Shown here: piece after piece, positions 1 to 12,229 of the stretch
Numbering within the stretch: position 1 is the stretch's first letter
Layout of the letters: each line of letters starts with the position of its first letter
Assembly (NCBI GenBank): GCA_920105625.2
Contig: OV050033.1
Coordinates: 56,925,280 to 56,989,279 of the forward strand
DNA: 64,000 bases
Source: Clusia tigrina
Taxonomy: Eukaryota; Arthropoda; Insecta; Diptera; Clusiidae
Reading direction: 5' to 3'
Made by a program: the position numbers and the translations under genes
The notes under the pieces: generated by a model
What the model saw: the letters and a program-made list of their open reading frames with translations, nothing else
What the model was told of the DNA's origin: nothing
Database searches by the model: none

Positions 1-440
1 ATCTACTCGATTCTATAACTAAAAATAATCTAGGGCTGGAAGCAAATTTAACATGCCTCTTGGCTATGGGAAGTATGACAACCATAGATATTTCTATTCT
101 CTCCATGTTTGTTATACTTAAAGTAGTGGAGAGGATAATTAAGAAGAATTGGCTCGAAAAACTGATTAGAACCTGCAGTGATATGCAAGCTACAGTTAAG
201 GCCCTGGAAAAGGCGCTTACAACTTCAAAAAGAATACATGAATGTAAGTTGGTACTTAGATTCGTTGTAAGATGGAACAGGCTTGAAATTAGTTGGGTTC
301 CGAGGTAGTGTTCAGCGGTGATGAAATGGCTGATAACCTGGCAAACTGTGGATCAGCGGATAGTGAAATGTTAAAAATTAGCCAAATATCGGTACGAGTT
401 TAGCAGAAATTGTCAATTGGATCAAGAACAACTGTTCAAT
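1..440. other. Unannotated AT-rich DNA at window start
   Basis: I see no recognisable gene, repeat or RNA here. An 82-codon open frame at 60-308 (+) resembles no family I know and its length is ordinary for this base composition. Confidence 0.5.
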
Positions 441-442
441 CT

Positions 443-612
443 CCCCCTTCCAAACGTCTCTAACTCATCCACCTTCTCTAATTCACCCAACTTCTCAAAT
501 TCACCCATCTTCTCTAACTTTCGCAACTTCTCTAATTTATCGATCTTCTCTAGTTCACCCAACTTCTCTAACTTATCGAAATTCTCTAACTCATCCAACT
601 TCTCTAACTCAC
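443..612 (+). repeat. 18-bp degenerate minisatellite (TTCTCTAACTCACCCAAC type)
   Basis: About nine head-to-tail units of roughly 18 bp follow the pattern TTCTCTAAYTCAYCCAAC. Because 18 is a multiple of three, the array stays open in one frame (417-626) and encodes a hexapeptide repeat of the type F-S-N-S-P-N. The frame has no support beyond the repeat, so I treat it as a minisatellite and not a gene. The pyrimidine-rich strand is the plus strand. Confidence 0.75.
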
Positions 613-641
613 CCCTCCCCTCCTAACCCCTATTATCATGC

Positions 642-714
642 AATAAGGACAATGGACATCATTTGCCGGAGTGCTTGGAGAACTTTTTCTATGGCGCATC
701 TCCGGTCTACCATG
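642..714 (+). mobile_element. LINE family A, 3' end fragment
   Basis: A short block carries GAGTGCTTGGAGA followed by CTCCGGTCTACC. It is a diverged match to the 3' terminal sequence seen after the coding remnants at 23385-23640 and 52975-53240. Orientation is plus. No coding part remains. Confidence 0.55.
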
Positions 715-2409
715 TATCTTTTATCTATCTATTTAAGTACCCGAATTATTATTCTACCTGACAAAAACTATGTCTTCAAAACTTCCACAACTCTTTTATA
801 TTTTGTTGTAGAATTGTATTTTGGACTCCTCACAGTTGCTCAACACAAAGAGCAGCAAATAAACCCAAAAAACCTACTCCACAAAAATATAACTTAAAGT
901 GGGCAACCATATTTTACGTGGGCTCTTTGGAGAAGCTGATGCTAAAGCTGAAGAGGACGATGATGAGGTTCAACTCTTATGATTATGATTATGATGATAA
1001 TGATGATGGTGGGCTCTTCAACTGTGGAGTGCTATTCTTAAGCGTATGCGACATGAAGAGACACTTAATTGTCAATTAATGTATTAACAAATTGTGTAGC
1101 CAGGAGGAGTGGCTTTCGAGGGTTAATTAGATAAAGTATGAGGAAATAATACTCTTTGACATTTGGAACACACATGATGTAATTTTATAAAAGTCCTCAT
1201 ATGTAATTTGAAGTGGCACACATAAAAGAGACACAGACAAAGTAAGGAATGTCAGTGGCAGAACAGTCTGAATTGTGTGTAATCCAACCTACCTTAACGA
1301 AATTTGGCGCCAATTTCATGCTTCTCTGCGGCTATCATACTAACTGCAATTATTACGCACATTCAACAAAACAGAACGTTAACCGCAAGTCACGCAATTT
1401 GGCCATAAACAAGCTTCAGCAAAACAGTGGCCAGAAAGGAGCACAAAAATTGCCCACCTTTAAATTTTTTGTATTTTTTTCTGATAAAAGACAAAATAAA
1501 AGAAAAATTAAATGAAAATAAAATAAAATGTGGTATAAAAACGGATTATTACGAAGCAGAGAAGTTGGTGGTGGCCAAACCGGGAGAGTCAGTTTTGTGC
1601 GAACAACCCACTCCCGTCTATGCAACTAACGCCGCCATCGATCTTTCATAAAAATGGGTTTTTTTCAAGCCAAAGCGACAAGTTTCTTCATACACAGGGA
1701 ACCCGAAAGTGCACTGGACTCGCGAGAGTAGAGTCAAAAGCAACCGGGCGAGCAGGCGTGTGCAGCTCTTGGTAGACAAGTGATTTATCAATGCTCGGCA
1801 ATGCTGGATGGCGTCTCTAAGTCAGCCTATTAAGGAAATGACACTGTGCAAATAGGCATGGGTATGTAATTCAAGTCGTACATTTTCTGCCTGTGAAGAA
1901 GGCATTTAATAGGCCGACTGGCAGACTGGTTGCTTCGCTGGCTGCCTGGCAGTATGGTTGGCTGGCTGGCTGGCTGGCAGACCTGAGACCTGTTCAATTA
2001 GTTAAAAGCTTAACAAATTGCGGCTTTGCCGGAGTTGGTGGAAAATCAAATGTGACAGTAAACGATTATCACTGTAATTATAGACTGATATAATTGGCAC
2101 AGACACATTCTTCTCGTCCGGCATTTGCTCTTCGTAATGGTTTAAAAATAAAGTTTCCATGTGGTTGGGAATGTGAATGAAAACTGTGCGGGCACTTTCT
2201 TTTCGCTGAAAATTATTGTCGCCATTATTTAAGGTATGAAGTCTATTAAAAACGAAGCAATTGTTTCGAACGTTGTAATGAAGTTAAAAATAAATTTATT
2301 TCCTTTTTTAATTCAGAGATCATTAGTAAGGAATGTGCAAGAGAAATGGCACAGAGCACTTCATTTGGAGGGCAAATGGTTAGAGAAAGGAAACAGTGTG
2401 TAAATGTAT
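715..2409. other. Unannotated DNA with short GAT and CTGG runs
   Basis: Mostly unique AT-rich DNA. A GAT/TGA-rich stretch lies near 948-1012 and a short (CTGG)n run near 1956-1980. Open frames such as 1249-1515 (+) and 1893-2093 (+) show no recognisable domain. Confidence 0.45.
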
Positions 2410-2700
2410 GTCAAGGAAGCTGGAAATGAAGCGTGCACTTCAAGGATATGAAAATGGAAATGCGGTAGTAAGAAGATGAGTTAGTTATAGGTGAAAAGAG
2501 AAAAATCAATGTGTACAACGTGGCACTGGAAGCTGAAAATGGAGAGTGAACTTCAACGATATGAAAATGCGGTAGTGAGAAGGTGATTTAATAATATATG
2601 AAAAGAGAAAAATCAATGTGTACAATATGGTACTGGAAGCTGAAATGATGATGATTTAATTATAGGTGAAAAGAGAAAAACTCTGCAAATATGGTACCCA
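2410..2700. repeat. Three-unit tandem repeat, ~110 bp
   Basis: Three successive units each begin with GGAAGCTGAAAATG-like sequence, at about 2415, 2528 and 2635, and each contains GGTGAAAAGAGAAAAA near its end. Spacing is about 112 and 107 bp. The units share GATATGAAAATG and GCGGTAGTRAGAAG blocks. The third unit is shortened. Confidence 0.75.
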
Positions 2701-4142
2701 TGTAGTAAAGTACTGTAAAATGTATTGTGGACTGCAGAATACATGAGTATACTCTGCAGAATATTTTATACTGTTCTGAAACCATGTGGAAAGCGTCAAA
2801 ATATTCCTAAGTTCTCTGGAAATCTACGTACTACTCTGGAATACTCTAAACTTTAGAGTCTAAAGTGTTGTGAGGGATTCTGTGAAATAACCTAAAATGT
2901 CCAACGTGGTATTCTGAGTAATTTAATGGCGAGTTGTGTCATATAGAGGGCATATAAGAGAAAGATCTGAAAATACGAGATAATTAAAATTTGCTGGTGG
3001 TCAGTCGTCCTAGAATATGAAGTAAAAAAGTTTTTATTTTAAAATATATTTGAAAATCATTATTAAGTCATTTATACTGATAATTAGGCAAGTGGATTAA
3101 GTTCCAAAATTCACTCTGTGGAACGACCAAAACTCATATTTCTACCCTATCGGAGTTTACCTCTATTGTAATATATTGTACTTAATTTATTTTTAAACAA
3201 AAAAATACAACCCTTTCCAACTACAATTGCAGGAGAATTCCGATTTTTATTGCTTACAATTAAAACATAAAAATGTTTTCTTTAAAGCCAACCAATATTT
3301 TGGGTAATTTACATCACTAACACAGTACTAAAAAGAGGAATTGAAAGGACTTTAAGAGCAATATCCACTTTTAATAACCCCATATATCAAAATAATACAA
3401 TAAATGAGAGGAACAAATCAAACGCACATAAAAATCGTAAAATAAACAAATAAATCTGGGAGAAAATAAAAGGAAAACACATTAAATGCCACACACACAC
3501 AGGGAAATCGTAAAGTTCCTCAGTTTACAGCATCACCTAAAAAAAGGAGAAAACAATAAAATAAAAAACAACAAAAGAAGAAATAATAAAGTACTGGTGT
3601 ATAAAAATTATTAACATACACAAACCACATAAACAAAAATATACCAAACGAAAATTATATAAATTTGGGGTTACTCCTAAACAATGGAACAGAGCAGGAA
3701 CGTGCGCCATTACATTCACTCAGGCATCCCACGCTGAAAGTGGTGGTCATGGTCAAAGTTGGTGGGGCAATAAATAAAACGAAATTTTATTATTGACACA
3801 ATGTAAGGCAGCGTGATTTAGGGTGCTCTAAATTTACTGCTTAAAACTGGAGTGGACCTAAATTGTAAGCCAGGAAAGGCATATGAAAATTAATATTTCA
3901 TCGGGAAGGCAAGAGTGGTAGGTAGGATTAAACGGGGTCTCTTGAATTGCTTTAAGCCAGAAATACGGTGATGCGGTTCGACTTTTAAATTTATTCCAGT
4001 CGCCTTCGTTGTTTAGTACTAGTTAGTTTTTCTAGGGACACAGGGGTCGCGGCATTAAATCACGACCATTGCAATGCTCGAAATGCTTCTTTATGAAAAT
4101 TTTTCTCTACGAGTTGAAGGTCTTAGTAGATAGAACTCATTC
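2701..4142. other. Unannotated AT-rich DNA
   Basis: No gene or clear repeat is visible. A short CA run lies near 3490-3502. The minus-strand frame at 3537-3719 is rich in Phe, Ile and Val, as expected from A-rich plus-strand DNA. Confidence 0.45.
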
Positions 4143-4433
4143 TCCTAAAGCATGGCCGTAGCCAGGGGGTGGCCACGGGGCCAAAGCCCCCCCCTCCCCC
4201 CGAAAATTGCACTATTTTAATTTCAACATATAGATTTACGGCCTTATTCATAAAAAAACACTAAAATAGCTTTTTAGCATTTATTGAACGTTTTTTGTTT
4301 TGTTTTAGTTTTTTAACATAAATATATATATTTGATAAATATGTGAAAAAATTATTTATTTTTTATTTCATTTGGTCTTGGACCCCCTCCCCCCCCCCCG
4401 AAATTAAATCCTGGCTACGGCCCTGTCCTAAAG
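4143..4433. mobile_element. hAT-type MITE with 8-bp target-site duplication
   Basis: The element occupies 4151-4425 (275 bp). Its left end reads CATGGCCGTAGCCAGG; its right end, read inward on the other strand, is CAGGGCCGTAGCCAGG, so 15 of 16 terminal bases match. Both ends are flanked by the identical octamer TCCTAAAG (4143-4150 and 4426-4433). A CA-starting terminal inverted repeat with an 8-bp duplication is the established signature of the hAT superfamily. Both subterminal regions carry long C runs on the plus strand, and the core is AT-rich with no coding capacity, so it must have been moved by a transposase encoded elsewhere. The perfect target duplication suggests a fairly young insertion. 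Confidence 0.88.
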
Positions 4434-4846
4434 CCTTCCAGATATGAATAATTAAGGGTTCAGTATAATAAATGAGAAGAGCAAAAAATTAACTAAATAT
4501 ATAAAAGTAAATAATATAATAAATATATAATAGATAAATAAAATAAAAAATAACTAAATAAAATTAGTTAATATATAAATAAAAAACTAAAATAGTTAAT
4601 TAAACAAAAAAAAATAAGAAAAATTAAATAAAATAAGACAAGAAAATAAGAAAATAAATATATAAATAAAGCACAAAATTTAAATAAATGTAATAAATAG
4701 ATGAAATAAAATAAAAAAATATATCAAGGAAATAAATATCAAAAAATAAATAAATGAAAAATAAATAATTAAAACAAATAAATAAAATCAATAAAAAAAA
4801 GAAAATAAACAAATAAAATAAATAAGTAAATTAAATACATACATAA

Positions 4847-5043
<197 letters not shown>

Positions 5044-5301
5044 AAAAAAAAAATATATATAAAATTAAAATAAATAAGTATATAAATAAAAGCATCAATA
5101 ATAAATAAATAAAAATAAATGATTTCATCACATTAATAATAACATATATATAACAAATAGGTTATTGTAATAATTAATTGATTAGAACAAAGTGTAATAA
5201 CAATAATTAAAATACAAAAAAAAATCAATTTATAAAAGAAATAAACAAATTGATTCATTCAACAAATAAAAAATATAAATAAAGAAAAATAATAAAATAA
5301 A

Positions 5302-5304
<3 letters not shown>

Positions 5305-5360
<56 letters not shown>
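5305..5360. repeat. (TA)n microsatellite
   Basis: An uninterrupted TA run of about 55 bp lies inside the A/T-only domain. Confidence 0.95.
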
Positions 5361-5364
<4 letters not shown>

Positions 5365-6120
5365 ATATAAAATAAATATACAAAAAAATTATTTAATCAC
5401 ATTAATAATAAAATAAATATAATAAATATATTAAATACATAAAATAAATCAATGTATTAAAAAAAATACAAATAATAAAAAAATAAGTTAAATAAATAAA
5501 AAATATAAATAAATAAATATAATAAAATAAACCAATAAAATATGAATAAATAAAATGCGAAAAAAACAATAAAAAATAAAGTAAATTAATAAATAGATTA
5601 AATAAATAAATATATAAAGGAAAACAGTAAATAAAACATGATGACTGACAAATACAATAATAAAATAAATCAAAAAATAAATAAATAAAACAATGAAAAA
5701 ATTAATAAATAAAATTAATTAATTAATAAATAGAGCAAGAAAAAAGAAACAAATAAATTAAATAAAATAAAAAATAAATAAAACAAGTAAATAAAATACA
5801 TAAATAAAAAAATATATATAAAATTTATATGAAAAAATATGGAATTAAATACAAAATAAAAATAAATAGTCAAATAAATAAATAAAATAAATTTAATAAG
5901 ACTAAATAATTAAAAAAAATATATAAAGGAATAAACAAATAAAAAAAATATATAAAGGAAATAAATAAATAAAAAAATAAGACGAAAAATAAATAAATAA
6001 AAAAACAAAGTTTATCAATAGAATAAATAAGAAAATACAACAATAAAATAAATAAGCACAATGAATGTATAATTAAAATAAATACTAAATAAAATAAATA
6101 ACTTTCGTATTAAAAAAAAA

Positions 6121-7994
6121 TACTAATTAAAAAATTCAGACGGAGGAGGCCTATTCCAGCTTCATCATTGTATGATAATTTCTTTACTCCATTTACGATA
6201 TCGATATACATTTATTTATATTAAGTTAAATTATAGTTATATATTAAAAGCTGAAAAATGGGAAAATGGGGGGGTGTTGGCAGAACTAGCATGAATAGCT
6301 TCGGCTGTCGATTGCACCAGGCATACAAAAAGTAAGAGAATAATGAAAGTAAAGCAGTCCGAAACAATGAGTACCATGAAAGGCCGCTAGTTGTCTATTC
6401 CCTCATGTTAATGAATACTGAGAGGTTTACTCCAATTAAAATACTACTTGGAGAGACGATAATGTATGTACCAAGTCTCGTGGAATAAGTCTTCTAAATG
6501 TACTTTTAATGTAATGCATAAAATACCGACTGATAATCTTCGCATATTCAACTATGAATACAAAGAGGAAAGGAACAATGAAGGTACAATGGATCGATGG
6601 ACTGAGTACCATGGAATTTAGCCACGAAAACTGAATGGTTTAGTTGCAGTGAAGTAATCCTCACAATGATGGATACAAATGCATAAAATTTCATGAATTT
6701 TGTCATCTTAAAAGTGTCCTTAAGAGCATACTGAAAGCCTTCCTAGCAGTTTACCCCAGAATTTATATTGTACAAATGTCCATCAGCTGTCTCCAATATC
6801 ACAACAAAAATAAAAGAACCATTCCTACAAAATTAATTAACTCTCCAGAGTGCAGTATGAAGATGTTATGGGCACGCGCACCCGCTACACTTACCATAAC
6901 TGGCGACCCTTGAATTCACAGACACGATCATTAATCAACAATAAAACGACAATTTGCGCCTATCTCTGCGTCTCTCTGCTGGATTATTTTGATCGTTGTC
7001 TTTTGATGGCCAGCGATGATTGCTTTCACAATTGATTGAACCAACAACTTTTGCAGATCAATACGAAGTAAACAAAGTGGTGTTCATGGTGAACAGAGAA
7101 GCGTTCAAAATTTGCGCCTTTACGGGAAAACAATTGCAATTGTCTTGCACTGGGAGCGAGTTTCTTTTTCTCTTCTCGACGTTTTGTGTGTATAATTAAT
7201 GAAGTACTTTTAAGGACATGACTCTGCTAAAATGCATTTACACCACTTTTATGAGTATGGCAACTTAATTTAAAGATCATTAATTATAGTAGCAAAGACG
7301 AACAGTTGCGCCTTTTACGGTATTTACGGAGCGAAAAAGAACTCGTGCTGAGCGCAATACTTTACACTGAGTCTTAGTGTCAATGGTTCAATTTTTTTAT
7401 TAAATATCATTTATCAAATTGGGTACTTCTAAAAATAAATATAACAAAACAAGAAACACGATGAATACAAATTGAACAGAATGAAGAAGCATGTTTGTAA
7501 ATGCGTAATTGCAATTTTTATCAAATTTTTTACTCTGCTATACACCAGTTTTTTAGCCAACTTGAATGATCTCATCATCTATGACGGATACTTAATTCGT
7601 ATGCCAGCGAACTCATAATTATTCCTGTGGTCGGTCGGCGTCTGAAAACAAGTGCTAAAGAAATTTTAATACTTAATGCGCGAAAATAATTAAGCACGAA
7701 AAAAACATGTTAAAAAAATGTACAATTAAAAATATAAACAAGTGAACAGCCGAGAAAATTCTCAGCGCACTTGGTGTGATTTCAAGTGTGATTGAAGTAC
7801 CGAAAAAAGCAATAAAAATAATAAACTGGATTGTAAATGGGAACAAGCTTCTATAAGTCGTAAAAGTTTTCCATTTCTACGCCTCTCTGGATTAATTGTT
7901 TAAATCATGTAGAACACAAGCGTGAATAAGAATGATGTCATATTTAAGAGGGAATTTTGGCACAACTGGAAAGGCTTAAAAGAAATTTGGAGTA
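6121..7994. other. Unannotated DNA
   Basis: Unique-looking sequence of normal composition for the window. I see no gene, RNA or repeat. The 61-codon frame at 6850-7035 (+) has no recognisable feature. Confidence 0.45.
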
Positions 7995-8262
7995 AGACGC
8001 CATACAAACAGAATTGTGGGACCTTAAATGAAACAACTAGTTCTTTCTAGAATAGATGTAACGAGAGGACATATAAAGAAAATGTCTGGAGGTAATATCT
8101 TCTGGAAAGGTTTTAAAGAAGAGATTTGTTAGGAAGCCACCATACAAACAGAATTTTGGAACCTTAACTGAAACTAGAATATCTTTGTAGAATAGATGTA
8201 ACGAGAATATCTGATACAAAGAAAATATCTGATTCCAATATCTCCAAAAAATAAAAAGTTCA
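7995..8262. repeat. 140-bp tandem duplication
   Basis: Two adjacent copies start near 7996 and 8136. Both contain CATACAAACAGAATT (8001 and 8141, exactly 140 bp apart), GAATAGATGTAACGAGA and AAAGAAAATRTCTG. The copies have diverged by substitutions and small indels. The 115-codon minus-strand frame at 8037-8384 spans this duplication and has no other support. Confidence 0.8.
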
Positions 8263-8509
8263 AAGTTGAGTTTTAGAAGCCGAAAATGACGAATGGTCGA
8301 TACAAAAGGATTTGCATCATGATTTATACGTAAAAGTATAAATTCGTTTTCGAAGATGAAAACAGTTTCTCGGAAATATATCATAAAAATACTCCTTGTA
8401 CTGATATATTCGAAGGCTTCGTACGTAATCTTGTCTCTGAGCTGGCACCATAGAAAAACAGAGATGAGATGATGCCATAGAAACTAGATAGCGCCATAGC
8501 TGCCAATAT
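8263..8509. other. Unannotated DNA between duplication and LINE
   Basis: No feature is visible. A near-repeat GATGCCATAGAAACTAGATAGCGCCATAG lies around 8471-8499, just outside the LINE 3' end. Confidence 0.4.
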
Positions 8510-9065
8510 CTATGTATATAATATAATATAAATATAATGGGGTAGCCCGGAGGTCTCCAAGAACTCAGGCGTTGATGCCCATTGCACTATAAGCATGAAG
8601 CTGTGAATGGGAAGGCACCTTTTCAAACACACCTTCTTAACTTTTATGAATTTCAGAAGTCTGTCCAGGGATAAGGAATATATGTTGTCCATTGTCAAAA
8701 CATCTGACCCTAATATAAGCCTCCTCATTCTGGCAAAGGCAGACCAAGCGCAGAAAAAATACTCTGTGCCGTCCTGTTCTTCCTCCAGGCAGGAGATGCA
8801 TTTCAGACACTCGATAATGCCTGTGGTCGCCATATTATAGCCGCATGGATTATGCTTCGTGATCAACCCCAACTAATGATCGAAGATCTTTCCTTCTTTT
8901 ATGCTTAAAGGAAATCTGCCACTCTCTCGTTATAGCTCTCTAGGAAGAACTTGGTTATTTTGCAAGAACACCATCGGTGCTTGTGAATTGTATTTCTTGT
9001 TCCAATCAATAGCCGCTGCTTAGCTCATATAGATAAATAGCTCTGATTCCATTGGGGTCCCCGCA
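8510..9065 (-). mobile_element. LINE family A, C-terminus and 3' end (5' truncated)
   Basis: Minus-strand translation gives the C-terminal region typical of RNase H-bearing, I/Jockey-like non-LTR retrotransposons: GLITKHNPCGYNMATTGII, then a Cys-rich segment (CLKCISCLEEEQDGTEYFF), then AFARMRRLILGSDVL and SLSLDRLLKFIK. The TGH motif usually found before this segment is changed to TKH, and the frame is broken upstream near 8880-8960. After the coding end comes the 3' terminal block with CAATGGGCATCAACGCCTGAG and CTCCGGGCTACCCC, ending in an AT-rich tail at 8510-8530. Decayed and not functional. The family call rests on motif order; the exact clade is uncertain. Confidence 0.85.
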
Positions 9066-10635
9066 GATTTACAGTTGCCAGTTCATCAGCTAATTCGTTA
9101 GAAATTAATTTAAACAAATATCTTTTAAACTTTCTACATTATCGATCTCTCTGTAATTTTTGAACAGACTGTACAACCATAAGGAATAATGAATCTACAC
9201 AAAATATTTACTGATTCGCTGCAATATATAGGTAGGTCTTTGAGTAAAGTGAGTACCTCAATGCCCACGGTTAATCTTTCTTCTTAGCTGTTTTATTTTC
9301 CAGAATGTTCACTGTAGCATTGTTGAGTTATGCTTATGAAACAATCATAATAATAAAATAGAGAAAAAAAAAATGTTACCACTGTGGTTAAATGCTCGTT
9401 ATCAATCCCTAGTCCTTCAACCGTATATGATGCCCACCTTACCCTTCACAACTTTACCCTTCACGCGTCGTATCTGAATTTTAAATAATATCAACAACAA
9501 CAAAATTAATATTAGAACCACTTTCTGATGACCTTGTCCCTACATTCTTAGCGAACAACTAAGAAAACAAAGCTCTCAAAACATCAACAAAATCTATAAA
9601 TAAAATGTAAATTGTTTAAAAGTGAACTAAAATAAAACACAATAAAGAAGCACAAAAAAATGATAAAAGCAAGAGCAAAAAATTAAAAAAAGCCAAAAAA
9701 GCAACAATAAAAACAGAAAAAAACTAAAAATACTATTAAAGAAAGAGTAATCAGCAAAAAAAAAAAACAAAAATAAAAAAATAAAAAGACTTAAAGAAAA
9801 AGTTATAAACACAAAAATAAAATTATCAAAAAATTATTGAAAAAACATTCTCAAAACAAATAAAATTAATTTTAATAATATTATAATAATATTTAAATTT
9901 TATATATTAATTCTTTGTAATAAAATAATTTATAACGACAGAATTATTTCTGAAAATATAATTTCTGAAAACATTTGTTTGATTACTTCCTTCAACACTG
10001 ATACTGAAGCGTGTCTGCTTAATATTTAAACAAAAATAATGAAATCTAAAAACACATTTTTTGTAAAAAAGACGTAAATAAAAAAACAAACAAAAAAATT
10101 AAGAGAGAAATCACTAAAAAATAAATTAAGACGCAGTTAAACGATAAGATAAAAAAATTGTATGACAGCAAATAAAATAAAAACAAAATTTATTTTAGGC
10201 AAGAAAGTCATTTCTAAGTAATTTTTATGATAGCAGATAAGATAAAATACAAAGTAAGCGAAATGATTTTTTTTCGCAAGTAGCCTTTTTTTAAAGATTA
10301 CATTAAATAAAAAACATTTTTTTTTTTACTTAATCGTTGAATGTACGTCATTCGACTGGAGTGGTAGTGAACTTTAGCAATGTAGAAGAGGCCATTATAA
10401 AACAAGATCAAGGAAAATATATTTTATAAATACAAAAAAAAATGTAATTAAATATAAAAGAAAATATATTTTACAAATTAAAGAAGTAACACGGACTTCA
10501 TAGTGTAGAACAGCGATGCCCAATTAGTGGATCGATCAGCAGTTCCTTCAGTAATAAAAAGATTTTGCATACTACAATAAAAAGTTTGTTTATTGTTGTA
10601 AAATTTTTCGTTGCGTTTACAATAGAGCCACATAA

Positions 10636-10636
<1 letters not shown>
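9066..10636. other. Unannotated A-rich DNA
   Basis: No gene is visible. The plus strand becomes strongly A-rich at 9560-9850 and again at 10080-10330. Minus-strand Phe/Leu-rich frames at 9627-9812 and 9907-10089 are products of this skew. Confidence 0.5.
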
Positions 10637-10671
<35 letters not shown>

Positions 10672-10738
10672 CTTACACCATAATTAACAATTTGACTGCA
10701 AGGTGTTGGGGCAATGAGTACTAGCTACAGAGGCCTGC
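10637..10738 (-). mobile_element. tRNA-derived SINE, truncated 3' part
   Basis: The plus strand has an (ATT)n run at 10638-10670, then CTTACACCATAATTAA and GCAAGGTGTTGGGGCAATGAGTACTAGCTACAGAGGC. This is the 3' half of the SINE seen in longer form at 55653-55860, in minus orientation. The tRNA-like head with A and B boxes is absent, so the copy is 5' truncated. Confidence 0.82.
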
Positions 10739-12229
10739 ACAAAATTTTATTACAATTTGTCCTTATCATTTATTCCTCAGAGCTCAAACATAATACAAAG
10801 TATTTACATTGAGAATTGTACTGCCGTATGTGTCACCAACAGGAAAAAATCCACTTCTGCTGAGAATTGTATAGTCGTATGTGTCTACAAAATCATGTGT
10901 CTTTACAACAAATCAATTCTCAGACGAATTGTTCCATATTCTGCGTTTGCCCTCAGCGTGTCATTTCATCTTCATCTACGAGCAAAATCAATGCAGCCAT
11001 GGTCACGGTCTTTAAGTGATTATTTCTCTTATATTTTGTTCTATAGTAAAGCCTTTGTTTCACTCCATTGTCATTGCCATAATTAACTTACATACATAAT
11101 TGAGTAATAATATAGAGGAAAAAAAAATCGTGTTATTTCCATCTCAAGGAGTATTACAAACGTTTTCTGTGCTGTGTAAATACTTGCGTTAATTATTTGT
11201 TAAATTGGAACTGAAAAGTCACATTTTATGTTTGCAATTTCTTGTTGCCAACTTACACGGAAGACACTCATAGTAACACAATTGTATAAATAGTAAATAA
11301 AATGATAACATTAAAGAATCACTCACAGTAACACAATTGTATAAATTGTAAATATTTAATGATAACATTAAAAACCCATTTATAGAAAAATGATTGATTA
11401 TTAAACAAACGAAAAAATGTAAAAAATGATTGCTTGGCATGCAAATGTAAGATTTATTGAGAATAGTTGTACGATAAGTGAAGAAAATGAGGATTTACAA
11501 TTTAAAAATAGGTTTTAGTTCATGCATCACTGGAAGCCAGCGTCAGTAAATGGAGGAATGGCGCCGGTAACACATAAAAAATATTAAATTAATTGTTGAA
11601 CAAATTGTTCAGCAACTCGTAAGCACGCTTTCACTCCAAAGGAAGGAACTCGTAACATCCACTTTGGTAATAAATCGGAGGGAGACTGCGAGTTAATTTA
11701 CTCTAAGATAATTTTTGGAAAGTGTCGGTAGCGAACCTATCCAATGATGATCAATTTGGGCAATTTCACTCAGCCCTGGTAACATTATACATTTTCTCCC
11801 GAAGCCTAGCATTATAAACTTTTACCTTTAGGTAAAAAATTGCCTAACAAGTTGAAAGTCATGCCAGGCATTTGTGAGAAATCAACCTCTTGTTACAGCG
11901 CAGCCTGCTGCGCATATGAAGATTAAAATATGTTAAGAAATTATTATATTTCTTTCCACTTCTTTCATTGTTAAAGGAAATTGCAAAATTTTATTGAACA
12001 TCATTTTTTATTGCCATACAAAAAATTCATTTCTGCAAATTGCTGATTATGAATATTTTGCAAGCAATTTTGCTCAAGAGTCCAAATAACAACAAAAGGT
12101 CTTTGTTCGATTATACTTCCACCACATACACTCTATACAAGGGGCGGAGGGCATATTGACATTTCATTGCACAACAACATATTTGCGGTCATTTAAATTC
12201 AGAGTTCATTTGGCTAAACTGGACATACA
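10739..12229. other. Unannotated DNA
   Basis: Unique-looking DNA. A local direct repeat of CAGTAACACAATTGTATAAAT lies near 11270-11350. The 109-codon frame at 10757-11086 (+) contains an internal near-repeat (ENCTAVCV and ENCIVVCV), so part of it is a short duplication; I recognise no protein. Confidence 0.45.

Noticed and set aside
417..626. Low-complexity Ser/Asn/Phe/Pro protein with hexapeptide repeats
   Set aside because: Translation of an 18-bp minisatellite; no coding sequence continues on either side.
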